From the NCBI RefSeq assembly GCF_019923725.1, contig NZ_JAHXRI010000001.1:310001-374000 (forward strand): 64,000 nucleotides of DNA, given 5' to 3'. Source of the DNA: Zwartia hollandica. Lineage in GTDB: Bacteria > Pseudomonadota > Gammaproteobacteria > Burkholderiales > Burkholderiaceae_B. The position numbers and the translations under genes are program-made. Numbering within the stretch: position 1 is the first letter of the stretch; the number at the start of each line of letters is the position of its first letter. Below the pieces are notes generated by a model. It searched no databases. It saw only the letters and a list, made by a program, of their open reading frames with translations, and had not been told where the DNA came from. Shown here one piece after another: positions 8,282-18,534 of the stretch.

Positions 8282-9972
8282 CCATTCGTCGCAGTAACGA
8301 TGCTGCAGCACAACGCCTAGCCGGCTCGGGTCTACACCCCTTGCTCGCACGCTTGTGGGCCGCGCGCGGCATCACGCAAGCTGACGACATTCGCCTGGAG
8401 TGGCCTGCGATGTTGCCACCTAATACCCTGACACAAAACGAGCATGCCGCAATCCTCTTAGCCGATGCGATTACAGCGGGCAAACGTATGCTCATCGTGG
8501 CAGACTATGACTGCGACGGAGCGACCGCTTGTGCCGTAGGCTTAAGAGCCCTGCGTTCCATGGGAGCCATTGTTGACTTCTTAGTACCGAATCGCTTTGA
8601 GACCGGTTATGGCTTGTCCGAAGCCGTAGTGGACCTTGCACTGGTACACAAAGCGGGGCGCCCTGACTTACTCATAACCGTCGACAACGGGATCGCCAGC
8701 GTAGAGGGAGTAGCCGCTGCAAATCGTCACGGCCTTGGGGTGGTTGTTACCGACCATCACCTCCCGGGACAGACGCTCCCGGATGCACTCGCGATCGTCA
8801 ATCCCAACCAACCGGGTTGCGACTTCCCCTCCAAAAACCTTGCGGGCGTCGGCGTCATTTTCTACTTGATGATCGCCTTACGCGCTGAACTCAGACGTCG
8901 CAATGTGTTTACCCAAGCGACTGCACCAAAACTGGAGGCGCTTGCCGATCTCGTCGCGCTTGGGACGGTAGCCGACGTTGTAAAGCTTGACTCGAACAAC
9001 CGTTTACTCGTAACGAGAGGTTTAGATCGCATGCGACGCGGCCTGATGCAGCCCGGCATACGTGCACTCTTTGCGGTGAGCGCCCGCGACCCGCAGGCTG
9101 CCAGTGGTTTCGATTTAGGCTTCGCCTTGGGACCTCGCATCAATGCTGCCGGGCGTTTGGCTGATATGGGGTTGGGCATACGCTGCCTCACCACCGACGA
9201 TGACATGGAAGCGCTCGAATTGGCGCGTGAACTCGACACAATTAACCGAGAGCGCCGTCAAATCGAAAGTGTGATGAAAGAGCAAGCGCTGAGCGCGACA
9301 GAGAATGTTGAAGCTGGGCAAGTGGGCGCCTCAGTCTGTGTCATGCACCCTGAGTGGCACCAAGGCGTGGTGGGACTCGTCGCCTCACGGCTCAAGGAAC
9401 GATTTTTTCGTCCAACCCTTGCGTTCGCGCCGGCAGGCGATGACGAGCTCCGCGGCTCGGGACGCTCGATTCCGGATGTACACCTTCGCGATGTGCTTGA
9501 TCTGGTCTCAAAGAGGCATCCAGGTCTGATCCGCAAATTTGGCGGCCATGCCATGGCAGCAGGGCTGACGCTTGGACGCGATGACTTTGAGCGCTTCGCG
9601 CCAGCCTTCGAACAGGCGGTCATTGAAATGACGGGTCGCAAAAGCTTTGAACCGGTGATCGAAACCGATGGCTCCCTTGAAACGGGCTATGCCAACGCAC
9701 AGGTCGCGGGTTTACTGGCTCAAGAGGTTTGGGGCGCAGGTTTTGCAGCTCCATTATTCTTAGACGAATTTCGTATTCGAAATCAAAAACTCGTAGGTGA
9801 CAAGCACCTAAAGCTCGTTTTGGAGCGAGGCTCGCAGCGCTTCGATGCGATATGGTTTGGACGCACCGATAGCCTGCCCGAGCGTATACAGGCGGCTTAC
9901 CGACTAGAACAGAATGTATGGAATGGCATGGTTTCGGTCCAACTCGTCCTCGAGCATGCACAGGCGGCGTAA
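8215..9972 (+). CDS. recJ: single-stranded-DNA-specific exonuclease RecJ
   Basis: This 585-residue 5'-3' ssDNA exonuclease acts in recombination (RecFOR pathway) and mismatch/base-excision repair. The DHH phosphoesterase motifs are seen as ADYDCDGATA, TVDNGIAS, VVTDHHLPG and ALGTVADVV; the DHHA1 part shows FGGHAMAAGLTL. The C-terminal OB-like domain ends VLEHAQAA. The start is uncertain: ATG 8215 overlaps the upstream gene by 67 bases and has no good ribosome-binding site; GTG 8263 would still leave LTIRRSNDAAAQRLAGSG intact. prfB follows after 60 bases. Confidence 0.93.
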   Translation: MVAALASTTQAKLDRLVESPKLTIRRSNDAAAQRLAGSGLHPLLARLWAARGITQADDIRLEWPAMLPPNTLTQNEHAAILLADAITAGKRMLIVADYDCDGATACAVGLRALRSMGAIVDFLVPNRFETGYGLSEAVVDLALVHKAGRPDLLITVDNGIASVEGVAAANRHGLGVVVTDHHLPGQTLPDALAIVNPNQPGCDFPSKNLAGVGVIFYLMIALRAELRRRNVFTQATAPKLEALADLVALGTVADVVKLDSNNRLLVTRGLDRMRRGLMQPGIRALFAVSARDPQAASGFDLGFALGPRINAAGRLADMGLGIRCLTTDDDMEALELARELDTINRERRQIESVMKEQALSATENVEAGQVGASVCVMHPEWHQGVVGLVASRLKERFFRPTLAFAPAGDDELRGSGRSIPDVHLRDVLDLVSKRHPGLIRKFGGHAMAAGLTLGRDDFERFAPAFEQAVIEMTGRKSFEPVIETDGSLETGYANAQVAGLLAQEVWGAGFAAPLFLDEFRIRNQKLVGDKHLKLVLERGSQRFDAIWFGRTDSLPERIQAAYRLEQNVWNGMVSVQLVLEHAQAA

Positions 9973-10032
9973 TCCCTCTCCACGTCCGTTAAAATACAGT
10001 GTTTATTAAATCAAATAGCTGGAAATATACGC

Positions 10033-11137
10033 ATGGAAGCCGAACGTCAGAACCAAATCGCCTCAAGACTCGCGGATTACACTGCGCGCGAGTCTGCACT
10101 TCGGGGGTATCTTTGACTTCGATGTCAAAGCCGAGCGTCTGCACGTTGTCAATGCCGAACTAGAAGATCCAAACGTCTGGAATGATCCCAAGCGTGCCCA
10201 AGATTTAGGCCGCGAAAAAAAGAGTATTGAAGACGTCGTCGTTACACTCACCGCTCTTGCACAAGCCATTGCCGACTCGCGCGAGCTCTTTGAACTCGCA
10301 GCCTCGGATAATGACGATGCAACGCTCGAGGCCATTGAAACGGATGCTGATGGCTTTCAAAGCACTCTGGAAGGCATGGAATTCCGTCGAATGTTTTCTA
10401 ATCCGGCAGATCCACTGAACTGCTTCTTAGATATTCAGGCCGGTGCCGGAGGTACGGAAGCGCAAGATTGGGCCTCCATGTTGCTTAGACAGTATCTGCG
10501 CTACGCCGAACGCAAAGGATTCAAGGCAGAACTACTAGAAGAGTCAGAAGGCGAAGTGGCTGGTATCAAGTCCGCCACCATCAAAATAGAAGGCGAATAC
10601 GCCTTTGGTTTTCTTCGCACCGAGAGCGGCGTCCACCGACTAGTACGCAAGAGTCCTTTCGATTCCTCAGGCGGTCGTCACACCTCGTTTGCGAGCGTCT
10701 TTGTGTACCCAGAAGTCGATGATTCGATTGAAATCGATATCAATCCTGCCGATTTACGTATCGATACCTATCGCGCCAGTGGTGCAGGCGGACAGCACAT
10801 CAACAAAACCGATTCGGCAGTGCGTATCACGCACTTACCCACCAACATCGTCGTGCAGTGCCAGAACGACCGCTCGCAGCACCGTAACCGAGCAGAAGCC
10901 ATGCAAATGCTGAAGTCGCGTCTCTTCGAACTTGAAATGCGCAATCGTATGGCCGAGCAACAAAAAATGGAAGATGCGAAAACGGATGTGGGCTGGGGTC
11001 ACCAGATCCGCTCTTATGTACTAGATCAAAGCCGCATCAAAGACCTCCGCACGAACGTTGAGATATCGAACACGCAAAAAGTGCTCGATGGGGATCTCGA
11101 TCCGTTTATCCAGGCAAGCCTCAAACAAGGAGTCTAA
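10033..11137 (+). CDS. prfB: peptide chain release factor 2 (programmed +1 frameshift)
   Basis: RF2 terminates translation at UGA and UAA. The first 27 codons run from ATG 10033 to an in-frame UGA at 10114-10116. The reading frame then continues in +1 from GAC at 10115 ([19 protein letters not shown]), giving 367 residues, the normal RF2 length. The shift site TATCTTTGAC with the upstream GGGGG anti-Shine-Dalgarno stretch is almost identical to the E. coli autoregulatory site. Codon-recognition motif SPF lies in [16 protein letters not shown]; the catalytic GGQ lies in [17 protein letters not shown]. It is not a pseudogene. An SDR gene and lysS follow closely. Confidence 0.97.
10101..10117 (+). 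promoter_or_regulatory. prfB: prfB programmed +1 frameshift site
   Basis: A GGGGG block (10103-10107 region) precedes CTT TGA C (10111-10117). The CUU-decoding tRNA slips forward by one base when RF2 is scarce, so RF2 controls its own synthesis. This is the established E. coli-type mechanism; here it is read directly from the frame break. Confidence 0.95.
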
Positions 11138-11141
11138 GCGT

Positions 11142-11888
11142 ATGACAACGATCACTATTATTACTGGCACAACCCGCGGTCTGGGCGCATCGATGGCAGA
11201 GCAGCTCGCCACCTCGGGTGAACACCTTGTCACCCTCTCGCGCAAACCTTCTGATGCACTTGCCAACATCGCGAGTAAACATGCTTCAACACTGACGCAG
11301 CTCAATGTCGACCTAGGGGATGCGAAGGCCTTGATGCAGGCGGTAGAAGCGCTCAAACCCTTGATTTCCGGACACGACCGCGTACGTTTTATCCATAATG
11401 CTGGGATCGTGACCCCTATCGCTCAGGCCGAAAACCTGAATGACCTTGAAGTGATCAATCACGCTTTCCAAGTCAACATTACCTCGGCCATGGTGCTGAC
11501 TGCCGCGATCCTTACTGCCAGCGACAAGGCCACAGACCGTCGCATTATGTTGATCTCGTCAGGTGCAGGTCGTAACGCCAGTTCGGGCTGGGGTGTTTAC
11601 TGTGCGACCAAAGCAGCGATGGATCGCTATGCCGAGGCGGTAAAACTTGACGTGGGTGAGCGCGCGCGGATTACATCGATGGCACCAGGTGTGATTGATA
11701 CGGATATGCAAGTGACCATCCGCAGCACGCCTAAGGAGGCGCTACCCTCGCTTGATCGCTTCCTTGGCTTTCATCAGAACAAACAACTGGGGGTCCCCGA
11801 CACGATCGCAAAACGCATCTTGGCAGCCCTCGAAAGCGACACCTACGGTGCCACGATCATCGACGACATTCGTCAATACCCAGCATAA
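11142..11888 (+). CDS. short-chain dehydrogenase/reductase (SDR) family oxidoreductase
   Basis: This 248-residue NAD(P)-dependent oxidoreductase has the Rossmann cofactor motif TGTTRGLG at the N terminus, NAG in [10 protein letters not shown], the catalytic Ser in LISSGAGR and the YxxxK pair in [11 protein letters not shown]. The start at 11142 is 4 bases after the prfB stop and preceded by AAGGAG; an upstream frame inside prfB is spurious. The C-terminal helix ([16 protein letters not shown]) fits sepiapterin-reductase or benzil-reductase-like SDRs, but the substrate cannot be read. It lies between prfB and lysS (2-base gap to lysS) in what looks like one operon. Confidence 0.88.
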   Translation: MTTITIITGTTRGLGASMAEQLATSGEHLVTLSRKPSDALANIASKHASTLTQLNVDLGDAKALMQAVEALKPLISGHDRVRFIHNAGIVTPIAQAENLNDLEVINHAFQVNITSAMVLTAAILTASDKATDRRIMLISSGAGRNASSGWGVYCATKAAMDRYAEAVKLDVGERARITSMAPGVIDTDMQVTIRSTPKEALPSLDRFLGFHQNKQLGVPDTIAKRILAALESDTYGATIIDDIRQYPA

Positions 11889-11890
11889 TC

Positions 11891-13405
11891 ATGACCGAAA
11901 ATCAGACTCCACAGCACGACGAAAATCATCTAATCGCTGAGCGCCGCAGCAAGCTCGCCGCCATGCGCGAGCGAGGTGTTGCGTTCCCGAACGACTTCGT
12001 TCCTGCCGATCGCGCTGAGCCCTTACACAAACGCTATGGCGAACAAGATCAAGCGACGTTAGCCGCAGCAGCCCATCCAGCAAGTGTGGCCGGTCGCATG
12101 ATGCTCAAGCGCGTCATGGGCAAAGCAAGTTTTGCAACGCTGCAAGACAGTACAGGCCGCATCCAGATTTACCTGGATCGCAACTCGTTGGGGGAAGAAA
12201 ACTACGACGCCTTCAAACACTGGGACATCGGCGACATCATCGCAATTACCGGCCATGTGTTTAAAACAAACAAGGGCGAACTTTCGATTCATGCCGCCAC
12301 AGCGCGAGTCCTCGCCAAGTCGCTCAGACCCCTGCCCGATAAGTTTCACGGCATCGCGGATCAAGAGCTGCGCTACCGCCAGCGCTACATTGATCTCATC
12401 ATGACCGAGCAAACGCGCCAAACCTTTGCTGCTCGCAGCAAAGCCATCAGTGCGATCCGGCAAACCATGGTAGATGCAGGTTTTCTTGAAGTCGAGACAC
12501 CGATGCTGCACGGCATTCCTGGTGGGGCTGCCGCAAAGCCGTTCATCACCCATCACAACGCACTCGACATGGAAATGTTCTTGCGCATCGCGCCAGAGCT
12601 CTACTTAAAGCGACTGGTGGTGGGAGGCTTTGAACGGGTCTTTGAAATCAACCGTAACTTCCGTAACGAGGGTGTCAGCCCACGTCACAATCCGGAATTC
12701 ACGATGATGGAGTTCTACGCCGCCTATACCGACTATCAGTGGCTGATGGACTTCACAGAAAAAATTATTCGCGCAGCAGCCATGCATGCGTGCGGCACTG
12801 CAACGCTCACCTATCAGGGTCGGGAGCTTGATCTATCCAAACCGTTTCATCGCCGCACCATCGTTCAAGCCATTCTTGAACATGCACCCCAGTTTACGGA
12901 AGCGCAACTCGGCGATACAGACTTTGTACGCACTGAGCTCAAAAAACGTGGTGTGGATGTCGCGGCTCCAAACCTTGCACGTGCCGGCTTGGGTGCATTA
13001 CAACTGGCGTTATTTGAAGAGACTGCTGAAGCGCAACTTTGGGAACCGACCTACATCATCGACTATCCGATTGAGGTCTCTCCCCTCGCCCGTGAATCGG
13101 ACACACGCCCAGGTATCACCGAGCGTTATGAACTGTTCATAACCGGTCGCGAGATCGCAAACGGTTTTTCGGAGCTCAACGACCCGGAAGATCAGGCAGC
13201 ACGTTTTCATGCACAAGTGCAAGCCAAAGACGCTGGAGACGAAGAAGCCATGTACTACGATGCCGACTATATCCGCGCCCTCGAATATGGTTTGCCACCA
13301 ACCGGTGGCTGCGGGATCGGTATTGATCGCCTCGTGATGCTATTAACAGACAGTCCCAGTATTCGAGACGTAATTCTGTTCCCGCATCTGCGCAAAGAAG
13401 ACTAG
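11891..13405 (+). CDS. lysS: lysyl-tRNA synthetase, class II
   Basis: This 504-residue enzyme charges tRNA-Lys. An N-terminal OB-fold anticodon-binding domain (about 55-165, with [22 protein letters not shown]) precedes the class II catalytic domain. Motif 2 is visible as [20 protein letters not shown] and motif 3 as [13 protein letters not shown] near the C terminus; [20 protein letters not shown] is the Lys-recognition region. Length is normal. It follows the SDR gene almost directly, and its end is 17 bases from the convergent hyi gene with no clear terminator hairpin between them. Confidence 0.97.
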   Translation: MTENQTPQHDENHLIAERRSKLAAMRERGVAFPNDFVPADRAEPLHKRYGEQDQATLAAAAHPASVAGRMMLKRVMGKASFATLQDSTGRIQIYLDRNSLGEENYDAFKHWDIGDIIAITGHVFKTNKGELSIHAATARVLAKSLRPLPDKFHGIADQELRYRQRYIDLIMTEQTRQTFAARSKAISAIRQTMVDAGFLEVETPMLHGIPGGAAAKPFITHHNALDMEMFLRIAPELYLKRLVVGGFERVFEINRNFRNEGVSPRHNPEFTMMEFYAAYTDYQWLMDFTEKIIRAAAMHACGTATLTYQGRELDLSKPFHRRTIVQAILEHAPQFTEAQLGDTDFVRTELKKRGVDVAAPNLARAGLGALQLALFEETAEAQLWEPTYIIDYPIEVSPLARESDTRPGITERYELFITGREIANGFSELNDPEDQAARFHAQVQAKDAGDEEAMYYDADYIRALEYGLPPTGGCGIGIDRLVMLLTDSPSIRDVILFPHLRKED

Positions 13406-13422
13406 ACCGAAAAACTAGCCTA

Positions 13423-14202
13423 CTAAGCTGTGAGGTAGGGCTTGAGCCACTTCAAGCCCTCTTCCACTGTTGTTCTAGGCCGATATTCACAGCCAATCCA
13501 ACCTGTATAGCCCAGAGCTTCAATGCGTTCAAAAACTGCGGGGTAAGCGATTTCACCCTGATCGGGCTCGTTACGCGTTGGCACTGCGGCGATTTGAATA
13601 TGTCCGATATGGGGCATGTACTGCCCCAGCTTCATCAGAATATCGCCCTCGGAGACCCCAACGTGATACACATCAAACATTAGTTTGATGTTGTTACGTC
13701 CACAGGCTTCACGGATGGCATTTGAATCCGCTTGCCGCGAATAAAAGTACCCTGGCTTATCGCGTTGATTAATCGCCTCAAGCAAGAGCGTAATGCCATG
13801 CGGTGCAGCAAGATCCGCGGCCCACTGCAAATTCGCGATAAATGTTTGACGTGCAGCGGGCTCCATTTGGCTAGTCGCCAGACCCGGCATCACGTGAATC
13901 GCCGGTGCGCCACTGCCTAGACACCATTGCAACGACTGATTAAAGGCTTTCTGGAAATCCGCCTCGCGACCCGGCAGCGCACCCAAGCCAGACTCGCCAA
14001 TACTCGCATCACCCACCGGCGTGTTGACTGCAAGTAAGGTTAAATTCAAGCGTTTAACGGCTGCGCGAACCTCTTCGGCAGGCGTGTCATACGGCCACTG
14101 CAACTCGATCGCTTTAAAGCCGTTTTTGGCAGCAAGCTCAATGCGCTCTAGCAGCGGCAATTGCGACCATAAGAAACCGAGGTTTGCAGAAAATCGAACC
14201 AT
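13423..14202 (-). CDS. hyi: hydroxypyruvate isomerase
   Basis: This 259-residue TIM-barrel enzyme interconverts hydroxypyruvate and tartronate semialdehyde. Metal and substrate residues lie in LLLEAINQRDKPGYF, LMFDVYHVGVSEGDI, IGHIQIAAVPTRNEPDQGEI and WIGCEYRP, all in the AP-endonuclease-2 superfamily order. The N terminus MVRFSANLGFLWSQLPLLERI matches Hyi. The gene lies 14 bases behind an HpaI-type aldolase on the same strand, a pairing that suggests a short path handling C3 ketoacids (aldolase product to isomerase; inference). No glyoxylate carboligase or tartronate semialdehyde reductase is in the window. Confidence 0.87.
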   Translation of the reverse strand: MVRFSANLGFLWSQLPLLERIELAAKNGFKAIELQWPYDTPAEEVRAAVKRLNLTLLAVNTPVGDASIGESGLGALPGREADFQKAFNQSLQWCLGSGAPAIHVMPGLATSQMEPAARQTFIANLQWAADLAAPHGITLLLEAINQRDKPGYFYSRQADSNAIREACGRNNIKLMFDVYHVGVSEGDILMKLGQYMPHIGHIQIAAVPTRNEPDQGEIAYPAVFERIEALGYTGWIGCEYRPRTTVEEGLKWLKPYLTA

Positions 14203-14216
14203 GGGAGACGCCTTTT

Positions 14217-15008
14217 TCAGTAGCCTGTTTTTGATGCGGTCGGCGCTTTGGCGCCGCGTGCCGTCGCTACAGCAGCCTTCGCGGCAGCAGCCATCAGAGC
14301 GGCTTCATTACCAGGCGTCACCATCTGAAACCCTTGGCTAATACGCATCGCAGCCGCCTCACCAGAGGAGCAGAAAATACCAGCGATTTTTCCGTGTGCA
14401 ATCGCACGCTCACGAATGTGTGCAACTGCTTGCACAACAACGGGATCATCAGACTCTGACTTAGGAACCGAGCCCAGCGCAAGAGCCAGGTCATTCGGTC
14501 CGATATAGATACCATCTAGACCTTCCATCGCCAGAATTTTGTCTAGGTTATCCAAGCCCGCCTGCGTTTCAATCATTCCCAAGGTCAACATTTCTTGATC
14601 CGCGTGGGGGTAATAGTCAGCACCGGCATATAACAACGCACGTGCAGGCCCAAAGGAGCGCTGACCGCGAGGTGGGTAGCGACATGAAGAGACAAAGCTC
14701 GCCGCATCATCGACCGTCGAGATCATTGGACAAATGATGCCATACGCGCCGCTATCGAGCAGCCGCATGATTTGGGCAGGATCATTCCAAGGCACACGGG
14801 CCAACGGGATCGTAGGGGTTGCAGACAACGCCTGGAACATCGGCAACGCTGCGTCAATACCAATCATGCCGTGCTGAAGATCGACGGTCACAGAATCGAA
14901 TCCTGCATGTCCAATCACTTCAGCCGAGTAAGACGAAGGGATTGCGAGCCAGCCATTGATAACAGGTTGGCCAGCTGCAATCTTTTTACGAATCGTGTTT
15001 TCTCTCAT
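14217..15008 (-). CDS. HpcH/HpaI-family aldolase
   Basis: This 263-residue class II metal-dependent pyruvate aldolase resembles 4-hydroxy-2-oxoheptanedioate and 2-dehydro-3-deoxyglucarate aldolases. Diagnostic segments are FDSVTVDLQHGMIGID (with base and Mg region), GAYGIICPMISTVDDA, RYPPRGQRSFGP (substrate Arg), MIETQAGLDNLDKI and GIYIGPNDLALALG. Start chosen at 15008 because GGAGA precedes that ATG; an in-frame ATG at 15032 lacks support. It lies 33 bases downstream of fdx on the same strand, in the place where iscX is often found, and just upstream of hyi. The exact substrate is unknown. Confidence 0.87.
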   Translation of the reverse strand: MRENTIRKKIAAGQPVINGWLAIPSSYSAEVIGHAGFDSVTVDLQHGMIGIDAALPMFQALSATPTIPLARVPWNDPAQIMRLLDSGAYGIICPMISTVDDAASFVSSCRYPPRGQRSFGPARALLYAGADYYPHADQEMLTLGMIETQAGLDNLDKILAMEGLDGIYIGPNDLALALGSVPKSESDDPVVVQAVAHIRERAIAHGKIAGIFCSSGEAAAMRISQGFQMVTPGNEAALMAAAAKAAVATARGAKAPTASKTGY

Positions 15009-15041
15009 GATGTCTCCGACCACATATATCAAAGGGTCATT

Positions 15042-15383
15042 CTAATGGTTTTCTTTGGCGTGATTAATCGTATAGCGAGGGATCTCAATCACCAAGTCGG
15101 CTTTTGCCACTTTAGCTTGGCAAGCAAGCCTAGACGTGGTTGACAAACCCCAAGCCCGATCCAACAAGTCTTCTTCGGAGTCCGTCGCCTCAGCCAGAGA
15201 GCCAAAACCCTCTCTCACCAAGACATGACAAGTCGTGCACGCACAAGACAATTCGCAAGCGTGCTCAAGCTCGATGTGATGATTCAATAAAACACGACAA
15301 ATAGACTCGCCGACCGGTGCGTCATCAATGACAGAACCATTAGGACAGACATCAGGGTGAGGAAGAACTGTGATTTTTGGCAT
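15042..15383 (-). CDS. fdx: ISC-system [2Fe-2S] ferredoxin
   Basis: This 113-residue adrenodoxin-type ferredoxin supplies electrons during Fe-S cluster assembly. The cluster cysteines are in ACELSCACTTCHVLV (C-X5-C-X2-C, with one extra Cys) and the distal one in RLACQAKV. The acidic helix LAEATDSEEDLLDRAWGL is the partner-binding surface. It is the last canonical gene of the isc operon here, 54 bases after hscA. No iscX follows. Confidence 0.95.
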   Translation of the reverse strand: MPKITVLPHPDVCPNGSVIDDAPVGESICRVLLNHHIELEHACELSCACTTCHVLVREGFGSLAEATDSEEDLLDRAWGLSTTSRLACQAKVAKADLVIEIPRYTINHAKENH

Positions 15384-15437
15384 AGAGGACCCGCGCTTAT
15401 TTATGTACGTACTAGGTGTAAAACGACCACGCTGATC

Positions 15438-17294
15438 TCACAACGCGTCGAGTGATTTTCCAGTCAGGGCTGCACGAATACTGCGGTCCATCCGCTTTGC
15501 AGCAAAATCATCGGTTGCATCTGACAATGCTTTGATCGCAAGACGAATTTGTTCTACATCGTCCTCACTCGCAGCCTGTGCTGTCGTTTGCAATTGCTGA
15601 GCAATACGCGTTTGCTCAGCGGCGCTGAGTAAATCGGCATCAGTCGCCATTGCTGCACGGACTGATTCAATCAATTGCTGTGCATCGACTTGCTGCTCTT
15701 TGAGCATGCGCATGCGCGCATCGTAATCGGCTTGTTTCAGTCCTTCGGTGAGCATACGTGCAACCTCTTCGTCGCTCAGACCATACGAAGGCTTAACCGT
15801 CACAGACGCCTCCACTCCGGAGCCTAACTCACGTGCGGTCACGCTCAGCAAGCCGTCGGCATCGACTTGAAAGGTGACCCGAATCTTCGCCGCCCCCGCC
15901 ACCATGGGCGGAATCCCGCGCAATTCAAATCTAGCCAGTGATCGGCAATCGGCAACAAGGTCACGCTCGCCTTGCACGACATGCACAGCCAAGGCAGTTT
16001 GCCCATCTTTAAAAGTTGTGAATTCTTGTGCACGCGCAACAGGGATCGTACTGTTACGTGGAATGATGTGCTCCACCAAACCACCCATCGTCTCGAGCCC
16101 TAGCGTCAATGGTGTGACGTCAAGTAGCAACCAGTCTTCGCCTGGATTGCGGTTGCCCGCCAATAAATTCGCTTGTAGCGCTGCACCCAAGGCAACGACC
16201 TCATCGGGATTCAAGTCAATCAACGGCTCGGAACCAAAGAAGGCACCTACTGACTTACGTACGATGGGCATGCGCGTGGCACCGCCCACCATTACCACGC
16301 CATTGATATCCTTCACCGAAAGTGATGCATCCTTGAGTGCGAGTCGCGCACAGTCTAGTGTGCGCTCAATCAAAGATGAGGCCATCGCCTCGAACGCTTG
16401 ACGCGTCAGGGACAAGGCTAGCCTAACGCCTTCAAGTGTTACGTTCACGGTGTGATCCGATCTCTCCGTCAAGCCTTCACGCAATACACGTGCAGCGCTT
16501 AACATTGCACGTCGTGATCCGGGTGACAAATCATTCAGGCAAAGCGTGCGCGTGAAGTACGCCACAATGAGCGCATCAAAATCATCGCCTCCCAGACGCG
16601 TATCACCACCCGTGGCAATCACCTCAAAGACGCCACGCGTCAAACGCAGGAGTGATAAATCAAAGGTGCCTCCGCCCAGATCGTAGACTGCGTAAACGCC
16701 CTCCGACCCATGATCCAGACCATACGCAATCGCCGCAGCTGTGGGTTCATTGAGCAACCGCAGCACATTCAGTCCGGCCAAGCGCGCAGCATCCCGAGTC
16801 GCTTGACGCTGCGCATCATCAAAATACGCTGGAACAGTAATAACTGCACCCACAAGTGAATCTCCGAGTGTGCCCTCGGCCAAGTATTTAAGCTTGTCTA
16901 AAATTCGTGCAGCAACTTCGACAGGAGATACGGTCGCATGCGCAGTCTGGATTCGAACGCTTTGTCCGTCCGCCACAAATACATAAGGAACATCAGAGGC
17001 TGCGGCGTCATCGTAGGAGCGCCCCATAAAGCGCTTGATTGAAACCAAGGTATCAAGAGGATGCGCAGCCTGCTGCGCAAGTGCATCCACCCCGACCAGC
17101 GCCCGATCAGTCGCTTCATAATAGACAGCCGACGGCACCAGCATGCGCCCCTGCTCGTCTGGCAAGACTTCTGGCACGCTACTGCGCACTGCGGCTACCA
17201 ACGAGTGGGTCGTACCTAAATCGATACCAACTGCCAAACGGCGTTGATGGGGAGCAGGCGATTCGCCGGGCTCAGAGATCTGCAGTAACGCCAT
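15438..17294 (-). CDS. hscA: Fe-S assembly Hsp70 chaperone HscA
   Basis: This 618-residue specialised Hsp70 helps transfer clusters from IscU. The nucleotide-binding domain shows [15 protein letters not shown], the phosphate loop [13 protein letters not shown] and [14 protein letters not shown]. The substrate-binding domain begins around [20 protein letters not shown] and recognises the IscU LPPVK motif, present in the iscU product here. The start overlaps the hscB 3' end by 23 bases. Length matches HscA and is shorter than DnaK. Confidence 0.96.
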   Translation of the reverse strand: MALLQISEPGESPAPHQRRLAVGIDLGTTHSLVAAVRSSVPEVLPDEQGRMLVPSAVYYEATDRALVGVDALAQQAAHPLDTLVSIKRFMGRSYDDAAASDVPYVFVADGQSVRIQTAHATVSPVEVAARILDKLKYLAEGTLGDSLVGAVITVPAYFDDAQRQATRDAARLAGLNVLRLLNEPTAAAIAYGLDHGSEGVYAVYDLGGGTFDLSLLRLTRGVFEVIATGGDTRLGGDDFDALIVAYFTRTLCLNDLSPGSRRAMLSAARVLREGLTERSDHTVNVTLEGVRLALSLTRQAFEAMASSLIERTLDCARLALKDASLSVKDINGVVMVGGATRMPIVRKSVGAFFGSEPLIDLNPDEVVALGAALQANLLAGNRNPGEDWLLLDVTPLTLGLETMGGLVEHIIPRNSTIPVARAQEFTTFKDGQTALAVHVVQGERDLVADCRSLARFELRGIPPMVAGAAKIRVTFQVDADGLLSVTARELGSGVEASVTVKPSYGLSDEEVARMLTEGLKQADYDARMRMLKEQQVDAQQLIESVRAAMATDADLLSAAEQTRIAQQLQTTAQAASEDDVEQIRLAIKALSDATDDFAAKRMDRSIRAALTGKSLDAL

Positions 17295-17796
17295 GTGTTT
17301 GCTTCAGTTGCGTAATGAGTTTGTCTAAAAACATCCATTCCCGAACCCGCGCCGCCGCTTGGTCAAACTGTTGTTTCTCAAACAGTTCTGTCAAAGTCTG
17401 GACGAACGCGTGACGAGTCTCATCAAATTGTTTAGTCAGCGCGATATAGTTTGCCGGATTGGGATGAGAGGCCAACTCTTCGAGTGCTTCGTGCCATTCC
17501 ATTTGCTGCATCAAAAATGCGGGCGCCATCGCTGTGTTTGTCTCTACTTGCAAGTCGACACCTGATAACTCACACAGATAGCGTGCCCGAGAGAGTGGAT
17601 CTTTGAGAACACGCCAAGCCTCGTTCGCTTGTGTGCTCCATTGAAGCGCCACGCGCTTCTCGGCAGCCGAGCCCGCTGCAAAACGATCAGGGTGGACTGC
17701 CGTTGCCACACGTTTCCATGCCGCTTCGAGGACCTGCGGATCTACAGAGAATGCGCGTGGCAAACCCAGTAACGTAAAATGATCCGTTGCGTTCAC
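17272..17796 (-). CDS. hscB: Fe-S assembly J-domain co-chaperone HscB
   Basis: This 174-residue co-chaperone delivers IscU to HscA and stimulates its ATPase. The J domain (about 1-75) starts [15 protein letters not shown] and contains the essential HPD in AVHPDRFA. The C-terminal three-helix domain (about 90-170) holds [18 protein letters not shown], the IscU-binding face. It is situated 6 bases after iscA and overlaps hscA. Confidence 0.95.
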   Translation of the reverse strand: MNATDHFTLLGLPRAFSVDPQVLEAAWKRVATAVHPDRFAAGSAAEKRVALQWSTQANEAWRVLKDPLSRARYLCELSGVDLQVETNTAMAPAFLMQQMEWHEALEELASHPNPANYIALTKQFDETRHAFVQTLTELFEKQQFDQAAARVREWMFLDKLITQLKQTHGVTADL

Positions 17797-17802
17797 GACT
17801 GG

Positions 17803-18126
17803 TTATACGGTGAAAGATTCACCGCAACCGCAGGTGGCCTTTTCGTTCGGGTTGCGGAATTTAAAGCCCTCATTGAGTCCCTCGCGAGCATAATCAAGCT
17901 CGGTACCGTCGAGATACGACAAGCTCTTCGGATCAATAAAAACTTTAACCCCAAAGCTTTCAAATACCTGGTCTTCAGCGGCCGCTTCGTCAACGTACTC
18001 GAGCTTGTAGGCCATACCCGAACAACCTGTGGTGCGCACACCTAGGCGCAAACCAATACCGCTGCCACGTTTTTGCAGATATTTACCGATGTGATCGGCT
18101 GCCTGAGAAGTAAGTGTGACGGCCAT
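17803..18126 (-). CDS. iscA: A-type Fe-S carrier IscA
   Basis: This 107-residue A-type carrier has the three conserved Cys: one in [14 protein letters not shown] and two in the C-terminal ATCGCGESF. The length and operon position between iscU and hscB identify IscA rather than ErpA or SufA. Two bases separate it from the iscU stop. Confidence 0.96.
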   Translation of the reverse strand: MAVTLTSQAADHIGKYLQKRGSGIGLRLGVRTTGCSGMAYKLEYVDEAAAEDQVFESFGVKVFIDPKSLSYLDGTELDYAREGLNEGFKFRNPNEKATCGCGESFTV

Positions 18127-18128
18127 GA

Positions 18129-18512
18129 TTATCCCGTGTGCTTATCTTTGTAGTCTTTAACCGCAGCCTTAATCGCGTCTTCGGCCAGAATGGAACAGTG
18201 TATCTTGACTGGCGGCAACGCAAGCTCTTCGGCAATCTGTGTATTGCGAATTGTCAACGCTTCGTCCAGCGTCTTACCCTTCACCCATTCCGTGACCAAC
18301 GAGCTAGAAGCGATCGCCGAGCCGCAGCCGTAGGTTTTAAAACGCGCATCTTCGATGATGCCCGCCTCGTTGACACGAATCTGCAGCTTCATCACGTCGC
18401 CACAGGCTGGTGCACCGACCATGCCAGTACCGACCTGGTCATCGCTCTTATCAAATGTCCCGACATTGCGGGGATTCTCGTAGTGATCTAAAACTTTATC
18501 GCTGTATGCCAT
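18129..18512 (-). CDS. iscU: Fe-S cluster scaffold IscU
   Basis: This 127-residue scaffold assembles clusters from IscS sulfur and iron. Cluster ligands are in [29 protein letters not shown] and [11 protein letters not shown]; the HscA recognition motif LPPVK precedes the last Cys. It is complete, 22 bases downstream of iscS. Confidence 0.97.
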   Translation of the reverse strand: MAYSDKVLDHYENPRNVGTFDKSDDQVGTGMVGAPACGDVMKLQIRVNEAGIIEDARFKTYGCGSAIASSSLVTEWVKGKTLDEALTIRNTQIAEELALPPVKIHCSILAEDAIKAAVKDYKDKHTG

Positions 18513-18534
18513 GTTGTTTCTCCGGCAGAAAAAA

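Noticed and set aside
10033-10116. prfB as a frameshifted pseudogene
   Set aside because: The break has the exact RF2 recoding signal and the full RF2 sequence follows in +1.
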